From: Larix sibirica
Taxonomy: Eukaryota; Streptophyta; Pinopsida; Pinales; Pinaceae
DNA length: 16,581 bases
Reading direction: 5' to 3'
Assembly: GCA_004151065.3 (NCBI GenBank)
Contig: NWUY0300103546.1
Span: 1 to 16,581, forward strand
Shown here: piece by piece, positions 8,961-16,581 of the stretch
Position numbering within the stretch: the first letter of the stretch is position 1
Layout: the number at the start of each line of letters is the position of its first letter
Program-made: the position numbers and the translations under genes
Notes under the pieces: model-generated
Databases searched by the model: none
Seen by the model: only the letters and a program-made list of their open reading frames with translations
Told to the model about the DNA's origin: nothing

Positions 8961-10364
8961 TGTTCATGATGAGGTTTTGTTGGGTCATTCTTTGATGCTA
9001 TGATGATTCCATAGGGAAATGCATATTCATGAAGCTTGTATCAACAATTGATGGATAACATTTAGTCAATTTATTATAAACTATGCAAAAACCCTCAAAC
9101 CACATCAATTTTGATTTTTGAGCATTATTCTACCATCATACATCAACAAATAACCTTTGAATAAATTTTGGGCCCATATTTGACCTCCTACAATGTCCAC
9201 TTGCAATTTTGGGTGGTCAAAATCACAAAAGGAACAAATTGGTTACATCTTAGTGCAATATTTTAGTTCTACAATAGGTTTGGATGTGTTTAGCAACATA
9301 AAACGATAGTATAAAGGGGTTAAAACCCAAAAAAATAGGCATGTCTACTCAATTATTAACATCCTTGGCATTTTCTAAAATAGATCTGTGCAAAATCAAC
9401 ATGTATACAACAATTATGGGCTCATGATAGTAGTATGTAACCTTGTATAAGAATTTGGAGAGGTCATTTAAGTATGGGATGAAGTTGCAGCCCTTGATGA
9501 GGATTTTATGGCACCTTTTAAGCCTTGTTTTCACCCTTTATTCCAGAAAAATACCCATCCACAAGAGCCACATCCTTGTCTCCACAATCTAGGCATGAAA
9601 AAGAGTAGTAATCAAGCATCAACAAAAGGTACCAGATAACTTGAGGAATCAATAGATAGGGTGACATCTAGCCTCTAAAGAAACTTTCATGACTTTTTAT
9701 GCCTTTATATATAGATATTTGAGTGGATTGAATCTATCCCATAGTTCATTGAATCACTAGACCTTGGATCTAGGAGTGGGTTGGTTTCTTTATGAATTCC
9801 TATGGGAGCATTGGCCTCGAGGATTGTCGTTTGAAATTTATTCCTCCCTTTATTAAGGCAGATCCATGCTTGGTGGGAGTTGGTTACATGACGACATATT
9901 TTGATTGGGTAAAATGGTTGCCGTGTGGACATTATTGATGGAGTATAAATAAAATTCCCCTCTTATAGGGGATTCCCATGCATATCTTTCCTATCTTGTG
10001 GAAGAACTCAGTTTGCATAATTGAATGGTTTCTAGCTACTTCTTGGGTCTTTATTGGAGGAGTTTCTTGGAAGGGGACTTTGGAGGCCATGTGGTATTAT
10101 CTCTTGACGTGTTCCCTTGCTTGATGGAATTGCCCCCTCATTTTGGGGCCTTATGTATCTTATGTATTGTACATGTGACTTTGACCACTTTATTTTATTA
10201 CTTTGTTTGGATTTTTTTGGAAGTAAGTAGGGATTTTGTCATATTTTACTCCTCCCCAGGCTATATCTAAGGAAATAATGAATATTTTATTGTATAAAAA
10301 GTTTAGCTCCTCCTATATGAAGAGAGATACTTCCTCATATGAACTCATGGTTGGATATTTGGAG
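8961..10364 (+). mobile_element. Possible 3' LTR or related LTR, truncated
   Basis: This starts with TG right after the putative polypurine tract and contains a TATAAATA box at 9944-9951, followed by CTTGTGGAAGAACTC (9994-10008) and ACTTCTTGGGT. The 5' LTR has CTTGTGAAGAACTC about 40 bases after its own TATA box, so the promoter regions look distantly related. I could not align the U3 parts, which is a problem for pairing this with 5040-6946 as two LTRs of one element. The right end is cut by the copia remnant at about 10.37 kb. Frames in this stretch look like chance, with no domain I recognise. Confidence 0.3.
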
Positions 10365-10369
10365 ATCTC

Positions 10370-11200
10370 TCCATTGAGCATGCTCCTCTCTTTCTCCATC
10401 AACGTTCTATTCATCCTTTCAACAACCCTGTTCATTGAGGCATGTATGGAGTTTTGTTTTATCAAGCTATACTGTGCTATCTACAGAACTAGTTGAACGC
10501 TTTCCCAAAAAATTCTCCTCCATTATCAATTCTCATCACCTTGATCTTTTTACTAGTCTGATTCTCTAAAAGAGCCTTGAACTCTTGGAATTTATCAAAG
10601 ACTTATACTTATTCCTAAGAAAATACAACCATGTCATTCTAGAGAAATCATTTATGAAAGAGGTGTAATATTGTTATCCTCCTAATGAAGGGACCAACAC
10701 TGGTACAAACATATCACTATGTAGTAACTCCAGTATTTCCTTAGCCCTAGTAGCACCACATGAGAAATGTACACAACTATGTTTTCTATAAATGCAATGT
10801 TCATAAAAGTCGAATTCTTTAGAATAGTTAGGGATACCTTCGACCATACCTTTATTGTGCATTCCATGAATACCTTCCTCACCAATATGCCCCATTTGTT
10901 GAGCCACAACATGGTTGAGTCGACTAGATAAGAAGATATGTTGTCAAATTCAAGAAAAACTACATTAACATAGTTGCTAGTGTATTTTCTTCCCAAAAGC
11001 TTGTACATGGTTCCAGTATGAACTCCTCTCATTAGTACCATCACTCCTCACACCATATTGCACGCATATTTCTCAAACACATACTGCAAACCTACATTCT
11101 GCATTTTACTAATCGAGATCAGGTTTCTAGCCAAACTCAAGATGTGTAACATTCCTGGAAGTGTTCCTATTCTTCCATCTTTTAGTTTCAATCGGACTTT
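10370..11200 (-). pseudogene. Copia GAG-pre-integrase and integrase core, broken and truncated
   Basis: Integrase inserts the element's cDNA into the host chromosome. Reading leftward from 11200, GKVRLKLKDGRIGTLPGMLH and LARNLISISKMQNVG form the linker after protease. The GAG-pre-integrase part follows (RGVHTGTMYKLLGRK). A frameshift near 10905 leads to GHIGEEGI and FYEHCIYRKH, where the usual FCEHC zinc-binding pair has lost its first Cys. The catalytic core keeps its first Asp (ELLHSDMF, about 10715), its second Asp (RIDNGGEF, about 10510-10532) and its Glu (VVERMNRT, about 10402-10425). They are spread over different frames with several stops between them. Coding similarity ends near 10370. 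Confidence 0.72.
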
Positions 11201-11205
11201 ACCTG

Positions 11206-11391
11206 TCAAACTATCATAATTGGTGAATCATATCCCAGAATAACATAGCCACCCTTGAAATTCTCATACTCACAAAACCATTCTCTATAAGATATGATAT
11301 GATATGATGCATTGGAGTTGATCAACATAGAGTCACAATTTGACTGTGTACTTGTGGAGGCCAAATACACATCACCTTTCTCTTCTTCCAA
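11206..11391 (-). pseudogene. Copia aspartic protease fragment
   Basis: The protease cuts the Gag-Pol polyprotein inside the particle. The fragment begins EEEKGDVYLAST, which corresponds to the segment just before protease in this family. It continues through MLINSNASYHI and YREWFCEYENFKGG, matching the family pattern 'W(I/L)(L/I)DSGASxHM ... REWFxxYE'. The catalytic motif Asp-Ser-Gly-Ala is now Asn-Ser-Asn-Ala, so the catalytic Asp is lost and the enzyme would be dead even without the frameshifts. The frame ends at a TGA near 11206; the continuation toward integrase is in another frame. Confidence 0.68.
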
Positions 11392-11452
11392 TGACTTATT
11401 GTACGTCGGTTGTTCTTAAATACCTTTTTTTTTTCCTGACTTCCATTGACTT

Positions 11453-11494
11453 ACAGTTTCATGTATAATTCTTGACTTTACCGCATCTCCAACA
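11453..11494 (-). pseudogene. Degraded CCHC zinc knuckle of copia Gag
   Basis: The CCHC knuckle of nucleocapsid binds the element's RNA. The minus strand gives CWRCGKVKNYT, then a stop codon and NC. All three Cys are in place, but the Gly-His pair of the usual CxxCGxxGHxxxxC is Lys-Asn and one residue is a stop. Its place between Gag and protease is correct for copia. Confidence 0.62.
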
Positions 11495-11499
11495 TGTTT

Positions 11500-12193
11500 T
11501 CATCGTTGAACCATGATATCTAGCCTTAGATCTAATCCTTGACTTTGATATTCTACTAGAGGTTTTTCCTTTTCCTTTGTGTACTGATCAACCTCTTACC
11601 GTCAAGGCATCATGGGTTGAACCTTCCATGTTCTTTTGTCTCATATCTTTTTGCAACATATATGCGACCACATCATCGATTATCAATCTGGTGTTATTGC
11701 TTCCAATAATCACAACCAAGCTATCCTAGGAATTTGGAAAAGAACATGACAAACTGATACATTTCTCCTCCTCAGTGATTTTAATATCTATGGAAAATAA
11801 ATGACTACTCACAGTGTTGAATGCATTCAAGTGGACTATAACCTAGTCACCTTCACTTATTCTTAAAATATATAACTTCTTCTGAAGAAACAACTTGTTA
11901 ACTAAGATTTTGATTGGTACAATTTCCCCAAATTTTCGCATAACTTCTTTGTAGTGTCTTCTTCTGAGACATTTATCAATACAAAATATGCTAAGCAAAT
12001 TTGTATTGTACTCCTTTCCTTCCTATCAATTGTTTTCTTCCAATATTCCTTCAACACACCAGCCAGAGTCATTTCTGGGTCGACTGCAACCCATTGTTCT
12101 TGATCAACAAGGAGATCCTCCATTTTAAGCTTCCAACGATCAATTTTTTTCCCATTAAAATTTTTCAATTTCTATCCTTGACATGTTAGCCAT
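11500..12193 (-). pseudogene. Copia gag (UBN2-type), broken
   Basis: This is the Gag capsid part of the copia polyprotein. The likely start is the ATG at 12193-12191 (MANMSRIEIEKF), followed at once by a frameshift into FNGKKIDRWKLKMEDLL. It continues through VDQEQWVAVDPEM, DRKERSTIQICL and TTKKLCENLGKLYQSKS, the family's recognisable N-terminal half. A one-base loss near 11905 shifts the frame to LVNKLFLQKKLYILRISEGD, a stop, then VIVHLNAFNTV. Further on come KCISLSCSFPNS, a stop, DSLVVIIGSN and MRQKNMEGSTHDAL. The order and spacing match intact Tnt1-like Gag, so the gene was full length before decay. Confidence 0.76.
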
Positions 12194-12318
12194 TCTAACT
12201 ATAAGTCAATCATAAAAATCCCATTGAAAAAAGCATACACTTGATCCAGGACCAAGCCAAACCCTCAGCAACAAAGGCGTACTTTGCATCCAAATATAGC
12301 TCAGATACTTACTATTGA

Positions 12319-12330
12319 GTTATGATACCT
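12319..12330 (-). other. Degraded tRNA-iMet primer site of the copia element
   Basis: The minus strand reads AGGTATCATAAC against the usual copia primer site TGGTATCAGAGC, with nine of twelve bases matching. It lies 126 bases upstream of the gag ATG and right beside the LTR end, which is the expected place. Confidence 0.55.
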
Positions 12331-12403
12331 ATTTACAACCATCATTTTCTATACCATAAATCACACTTCATTGCATCCAGCTATTTGTTTAGGAATTAAA
12401 TCT

Positions 12404-12411
12404 TATTTATA
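12404..12411 (-). promoter_or_regulatory. TATA box of the copia LTR
   Basis: The minus strand reads TATAAATA, about 75 bases before the LTR end. With the TTGAC cluster upstream, it gives a normal U3-R-U5 layout. Confidence 0.45.
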
Positions 12412-12496
12412 GATGCAATACAACCAAATACGCATTAATGGAAATCCATAAATTCCAAACCAATTTTAATTATTTTGTTATAGTTGAATTGATTGT

Positions 12497-12663
12497 GTCA
12501 ACCTTGGTCGATCTTCCCATTGAGCTTCTAGTCATTCCATTGACTTCTCGTTGACTAGTTGTTTATATTTGACCAAACAACTTTTCCAATTAGTCAGTGG
12601 ACTAGAATTCCATTGTCTTTTGAATTCCAGATCCATTCGGATTATACTAGTCGACTATTGACT
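12497..12663. promoter_or_regulatory. W-box-like cluster in the copia U3
   Basis: Four TTGAC(C/T) motifs lie on the plus strand at 12540-12545, 12551-12556, 12569-12574 and 12658-12663, and one TTGAC core on the minus strand at 12497-12502. Plant WRKY factors bind TTGAC(C/T) in either orientation, and copia LTRs of the Tnt1 type are known to respond to stress and defence signals. The function here is inferred. Confidence 0.38.
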
Positions 12664-12711
12664 TCAACAGTTGATATCATGCAAAGAATATAACATTCCC
12701 AGCAATTTCTT

Positions 12712-12793
12712 GGTAGGCTAGTGGATTTCCTTTTATATTTTACAATGATTAAAATAGATACAGATATAATTTTATCTTGTGAAGAGTAGAGCT
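12712..12793 (+). repeat. Diverged 82-bp direct repeat, copy A
   Basis: This copy aligns without gaps to 13364-13445, with about 68 of 82 bases identical by my count. Shared blocks include GTAGGCTA, TTTCCTTTT, ATATAATTTTATCTT and TGAAGAGTAGAGCT. It begins 43 bases outside the copia LTR. Similarity fades quickly on both sides. The origin is unknown: it could be part of an old LTR pair, a tandem duplication or two copies of a short element. Confidence 0.6.
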
Positions 12794-13363
12794 TCAATAT
12801 ATTATTGCAAAAAGAGATCGAATTTTTTGTAGGAACATTCATAGATTCCAAAGATAAAATCCCCACCTCATGTTTGAGATGCAAGACCTTTATTTTTGCA
12901 AAAAATGGATTGATTTATAGTTCATGGGTTAGTGGTTGGGTCATGACGTCAAAGAGGTATTACTAGAATAATATTGGCTTCAATTGATGAAAGGATACTT
13001 AAATTTATTCCTTAATGGATTAGTATACATTACTCTCCTCTTCCAAATCAAGGAAGACATGAATTTCCATATAGCTTATTCTAGAAAATAAATTCTTAAA
13101 GATAATTTTATCTCCATCCAACTTCACAAAATTTCCTTGTTGTTATAGAAACCAATTTAGTATAAACATAACCAGGCTACGATCTCAACAATAGTAGCTT
13201 CTAGGATTGAACATGATTGAATCTTAGTCAAGATCCACCAAGAATGAAGATGGTACTAATACTATGCTGGAAGTTTTGGTTGGCCACATTGTTAGAGACT
13301 CTATTCCATCTTGAACCATGGACAAGAATCATACATAACCATTGTTTCTATGGCACATTCTTA
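12794..13363. other. Unassigned stretch between the repeat copies
   Basis: No frame in this stretch shows a domain I know, and no LTR end or primer site is visible. It is AT-rich, with frequent stops on both strands. Confidence 0.4.
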
Positions 13364-13445
13364 TGTAGGCTACTGGTTTTCCTTTTGTATTTCACCATGA
13401 AGAAACTATATCTATATATAATTTTATCTTTTGAAGAGTAGAGCT
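13364..13445 (+). repeat. Diverged 82-bp direct repeat, copy B
   Basis: This is the partner of 12712-12793, in the same direction and 652 bases away. Both copies can be read in one plus frame that ends at a TAG right after a Glu-Glu, but I do not take this as coding evidence, because the mismatches show no clear bias to third positions. Confidence 0.6.
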
Positions 13446-15170
13446 ACAAGAAAATGCATTTGCTCTTTTTTACACCAACCATTAGAACAACTTATAAATA
13501 TCAAAAGAAAAACCTGAAAAAAGAGTTGATGAAACACATGACCATACTGTTTGGTACCATATTCAACCAAAATTTGGTTCCAACCATGGTAGAGAAGTAC
13601 TTGAAATCAATGTGGGACAATTATTGCACTAGTCTTAGTTGCTACCCCAATTATGAACATCTTAGACTAATTCCCATATAGGAGTGGGCTGCACTAATCG
13701 AGGATGCTCATAAGAAGGAGATGAAAAAAGAGGGATCCTTGTAGCCAATAGTTGGAGAACCACGAAGGTAGATACAATTATATAGCATACAATGAACTTA
13801 TAACCATGCATTTGACCATATTGATTAAATCGCATTGACATGCACTTCACACTTTTGGTAGAACCATAGGCACTATGAAGGCTACACAGGAAAAACTGGA
13901 GAAGCTTGGGAAACAAAAACCTGGCCTGAGGGTAGTATGTTAAAGTAAAAAGGAGATAGGTAAGTACTAATATTTAAAAATTGTCAATACTGATTTTTTC
14001 AACTGTAATTTAAAATGTTTCTTTACTAAATTGCATTATGTTATAGTATGTAGCCAACAAACTTTGGCATCATCCCACCATCAAAGATATAACAAATTAA
14101 TTGACCAAAGGGTAAAATCCTTGGTTTAAATGAAAAAAGACAAGGAATATAACACTATGTTGTTAGCAAGGATGTATATAAGTTTAATACATTTTGAATA
14201 GTGAATTATAAACATGTTTAGATTTCTTGGTCCTGCAATAACTACAATTTTTATTGCAGTCAGTACATGAAGATTTCAGTATGGATTAGAAGCTAATTTT
14301 AGAGATTGAAAGTGTTGATCAACTAGAGGTTAACCCTACTACACTAGGTACCATGAATTAGGTCATTATAAAATTATTTTTTTGGGTTCATGTATAATAT
14401 GAATGTGGTGATTTATAAGTGGTTTACTTTAATTGTAGTTGATGTGGATCCTCCTCGGTCACCTACATGAAGACATATCTTGCATTCTTAGGAACCACCA
14501 AAACCAAGAGGTCGAGAATAGCATCAAGAAGAAGATGCCAATGTCAAAATTGTGGACCTTCTAAACAAGAACACAACCTAGAAGGAAATAACATAGTAGA
14601 TATTAAACATTTAATGTACTATATATATGTATCATTTTATGCAGCATATAACATTGTTATAGGTTATGTTTTTTTTACTTATATTTTTCCCCTTTTCCAT
14701 TGTGATGTGTGTGTGCATTGGTTAGTAATTAAAATTTATCGATCCCCAAGATTTGAGTATCTAGGTATTCAAAAGGTTTATCAGAATGGGAAATGTAATT
14801 ATGTTGATGATTGGCTACTTATAAACAAGAATTTACCTCTCATGAAGTGTTTTATAGAATATTCGAACACATTCATGTATGGTAATTCCTATGTTATATT
14901 AAACTCTCTACCAACAAGGATTTCCTAGAGTTTAGAACCTTTCTAATACATATGAAAAAATTTAAGAGAGGATATCAATATTTGAATTCAATGTCAATTT
15001 TTCATTTTATGTATAGTATAGGTGGGATTATTAAGAGAGAGAGTCACAACTCTTTTAGGTCATCCCATTCTGTCCAAGTTCTTGGAAACATACAAAATCT
15101 TGTGGTCCTTTCAATAGTACCCAAAATTTTGGAAGTTGCTAGTGAGGCAGACACATCCAAGCACTAAAAT
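13446..15170. other. Unassigned AT-rich region
   Basis: I recognise no gene or element here. The longest frame of the window, 14467-14928 on the plus strand (153 codons), begins with a basic, Cys-containing stretch (RRRCQCQNCG) and then has a hydrophobic segment (about residues 50-80) of Tyr, Phe, Ile and Val. The composition follows the AT-rich DNA, there are no relatives I know, and the neighbourhood is decayed, so I treat it as chance. A plus-strand frame at 13454-13681 also resembles nothing I know. Confidence 0.4.
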
Positions 15171-15175
15171 TTCTC

Positions 15176-15220
15176 TATATCTTAGGGAATAGTAGTACTT
15201 GACCAATATATCTTAGGGAA
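15176..15220 (+). repeat. Short direct repeat of 14 bp
   Basis: TATATCTTAGGGAA occurs at 15176-15189 and again at 15207-15220, 31 bases apart. It lies in what should be the internal part of the minus-strand element whose primer site is at 15604. It may be a small slippage duplication. Confidence 0.5.
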
Positions 15221-15603
15221 CTAATTAAGGAGGCTTGAAAATGCCCTTATCCATACTACCCAACTACCCAAGTACTAGAGAGTAATAGTTTTAAGTGTTT
15301 TTCTTAGTGCCACTATAGCAGAAAGATAGTCCATCAAATGATTTAAAGGTTGTTTTGAGGTATCCTAGAGGGCGTATGATATACTCAAGGGTACATGGAA
15401 GTTAAATTCCATATATAGGTTTTCTCTGATGTTGTACTAGTTGAAGGGGTACCAATAGGTGTTGCAAAGGTTTCCAATAATGTTATTCCACTTGTATTTC
15501 TTGTGTGTATTATTCCCCAACTATAGTTTTACCCATTGAAAAATAGATCTCTAAACATGAAAAAAAAAACTAAAATTCGAATGTGTGCTTGGACCAAGAA
15601 GGT
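15221..15603 (-). other. Internal leader of an unrecognised LTR element
   Basis: This is the stretch just inside the primer site at 15604-15615, read leftward. No Gag-like frame is visible: the first ATG near 15560 gives only a short peptide before a stop, and later frames are broken. A purine/pyrimidine run (A9 at 15561-15569) is present. The element may be non-autonomous or too decayed to read. Confidence 0.35.
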
Positions 15604-15615
15604 GCTTTGATACCA
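15604..15615 (-). other. tRNA-iMet primer site of a further LTR element
   Basis: The minus strand reads TGGTATCAAAGC, with eleven of twelve bases matching the copia-type primer site TGGTATCAGAGC. Two bases separate it from an LTR end (…TTACA) at 15618. This is the cleanest primer site in the window. Confidence 0.68.
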
Positions 15616-15617
15616 AT

Positions 15618-16115
15618 TGTAATGTAATTAACCCTAGAATTACAAAGAAAAATAAATAAATGTGATAAAATACCAGTGATGAACATAAAATACAAGAGGT
15701 AGATAAAACCTGAGAAAGAATTGTTGTCTTAGTGATAACCAAAAGAGAGAGCAATGTTCACTTTCCTAGAGCTCCAAATACAATAACAATCCTTGATCAC
15801 ATTACACAACCTTTTATTCTATATACAATGCATCAATAGAATAACCTTAACTACCTGTGGTTCCACAATAAGTAACTATCAATTAACTATATGAGAGGAA
15901 TTATTAAAATAAGATGGCCCCATAAATCAATAAATCACATCTAAGTATCCTCAAATTAAAGGGGTTAAGGTAGAACCCTAATATAAATATTGGCATCCTA
16001 ATCATAGTGATATGAGGCATTCTTGTTGTCCATCTAGGTAATTAAATTTGTATTTCCAAACCTATTGGTATAATAATAGCTTTTCTTACAAATATATAGT
16101 TAAGATTAATTAACA
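15618..16115 (-). mobile_element. 5' LTR of an unrecognised element, about 500 bp
   Basis: On the minus strand the LTR would run from TGTTAATTAATC (plus end at 16115) to TTAATTACATTACA (plus start at 15618), so it has TG...CA ends with extended inverted similarity. It has a TATATAGA box at plus 15818-15825 and a CT-rich leader (CTCTCTCTTTTGG) between that and the primer site. The inner end is well supported by the primer site. The outer end is chosen from the terminal motif alone. No second copy lies in the window and I see no protein signature, but the primer type and LTR size suggest copia. Confidence 0.5.
15818..15825 (-). promoter_or_regulatory. TATA box in the 15.6-16.1 kb LTR
   Basis: The minus strand reads TATATAGA, in the context CATTGTATATAGAATAAAAGG. 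It lies about 200 bases before the LTR end, a normal place for a copia LTR promoter. Confidence 0.42.
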
Positions 16116-16581
16116 CTCACGCTGAGGATTGATTGTGGATATATTGATGATTGGTCATGATGAAATTGAACTCTTTTTTTAGGACAGCTTATCAACTAGT
16201 TTCTTTGATTGTACAATTGTGTAATCTTCATTGCTCCTTTTGATTGATTGACCATGTAAAAATAATCTCTTCACAAATTTTAAATGGTGATTTTTTTTTA
16301 ATCTCTCTTATTTAAATATTATATGAACAATTGTTATGATCATGGAAGACCATAATGTTGCAAGTGTTGTTTGGAGAACATGTCCAACCTTTTGACCCTC
16401 TTTTTTTTGCTAGGGGAATTGAAAACTGTGGCAGGGCCTGTACTCACATGACACAGGGTAAATTTTTGTCCGCTACCATCACTATAACCCTAAGTGTACC
16501 TACATTGAACCTACACAAGTGCATATGCTATTTTAGGTTTGAACTCGTGACATCACAAGGAGTGCCTTAATAGTGCACCTT
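16116..16581. other. Unassigned right edge with a weak box-B-like motif
   Basis: I see no protein domain. At 16536-16546 the minus strand reads GAGTTCAAACC in the context GTCACGAGTTCAAACC. This resembles the RNA polymerase III box B (GGTTCGANNCC) of tRNA-derived SINEs after C-to-T decay. A matching box A cannot be shown within the remaining bases, so this stays a possibility. Confidence 0.25.

Larger units (their letters stand above)
10370..12669 (-). mobile_element. Truncated Ty1/copia retrotransposon, Tnt1-like
   Basis: Read on the minus strand, the order is 5' LTR (about 12333-12669), degraded primer site, leader, gag, CCHC knuckle, aspartic protease, GAG-pre-integrase, integrase core. 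That order, with integrase following protease, is the hallmark of Ty1/copia. The protein matches the common plant Tnt1-type polyprotein in style. Similarity stops right after the ERMNRT...RSMLNG segment of integrase (about 10370). The rest of integrase, reverse transcriptase, RNase H and the 3' LTR are absent from the window. Many frameshifts and stops show that it is long dead. The DNA left of the break may be an older LTR (8961 onward). Confidence 0.8.
12333..12669 (-). mobile_element. 5' LTR of the copia element
   Basis: On the minus strand the LTR starts TGTTGAAGTCAATAG (ending at plus 12669). It has a TATAAATA box at plus 12404-12411 and ends close to the primer site, where the expected terminal CA has decayed (GGTTGTAAAT). 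The length of about 335 bp is normal for copia. Five TTGAC cores lie upstream of the TATA box. The left end is uncertain by a few bases because the terminal dinucleotide is lost. I see no second copy of the LTR in the window, in line with the 3' truncation. Confidence 0.55.

Noticed and set aside
9349-9932. Minus-strand frames of 61 and 75 codons
   Set aside because: No domain, no neighbours that would support a gene, and they lie inside a presumed LTR.
10025-10496. Plus-strand frames of 81 and 86 codons
   Set aside because: They are hydrophobic by T-rich composition; the second overlaps the copia integrase on the other strand.
11288-11307. ATATG microsatellite
   Set aside because: It has only about three to four units (GATATGATATGATATGATG) inside the copia protease fragment; too short to call.
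12001-12189. Plus-strand frame of 62 codons
   Set aside because: It is the antisense shadow of the copia gag.
13454-13920. Possible CACTA or other DNA-transposon transposase remnant
   Set aside because: A few short peptides looked suggestive, but I found no catalytic motif, terminal inverted repeat or consistent frame.
1-16581. CRISPR array, bacterial genes, rRNA or full tRNA genes
   Set aside because: I saw no regularly spaced repeats, no ribosome-binding-site and ORF arrangement, and no complete tRNA or rRNA signature on either strand.

Overview
This window looks like plant nuclear DNA from a large, repeat-filled genome. It is AT-rich, has no intact gene, no operon structure and no bacterial signals, and nearly everything I can identify is the remains of LTR retrotransposons in advanced decay. 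The Gag style of the two Ty3/gypsy remnants, their tRNA-Asp-type primer sites and the long LTRs remind me of gymnosperm gypsy families. That is recall of family style, not a search result, so the lineage below 'seed plant' is a guess.

Layout. (1) 1-415 is AT-rich and unassigned. (2) 420-1148 is the 5' end of a gypsy element on the minus strand: a broken gag (about 490-1004), a leader with a short direct repeat, and a primer-binding site (1131-1148). Its LTR starts at 1156 and runs to higher coordinates, with a TATA box at 2546-2553 and an uncertain outer end near 3.5 kb. (3) About 3.5-4.9 kb is unassigned; it holds a purine run, a lysine-coding homopurine strand and a weak primer-site-like motif. 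(4) About 5.0-8.96 kb is a second, related gypsy element on the plus strand: an LTR-like region with a TATA box at 5449-5456 that ends at 6946, a primer site at 6950-6967, a broken gag with an unusual acidic C-terminal extension (7214-8432), then a stem-loop and polypurine tract (8927-8958). No protease, reverse transcriptase or integrase lies between gag and the tract, so it looks like a gag-only, non-autonomous element. (5) 8961 to about 10.36 kb may be its 3' LTR or a related LTR; I could not align it to the 5' LTR. (6) About 10.37-12.67 kb is a minus-strand Ty1/copia element of the Tnt1-like type: 5' LTR, degraded primer site, gag, zinc knuckle, protease, GAG-pre-integrase and integrase core. 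It is cut off inside integrase, so reverse transcriptase and RNase H are missing. (7) 12.67-15.6 kb is mostly unassigned and holds a diverged 82-bp direct repeat. (8) 15604-16115 is a primer site plus a 5' LTR of about 500 bp from a further minus-strand element whose internal part I do not recognise. (9) 16.1-16.58 kb is unassigned, with a weak SINE-like box B at the right edge.

Nothing here forms a working pathway. The story is layered retrotransposon insertion, truncation and mutation. The items most worth a second look are the gag-only gypsy element with its conserved-looking C-terminal frame, the unrecognised element with the clean tRNA-iMet primer site at 15.6 kb, and W-box-like clusters in two unrelated LTRs.
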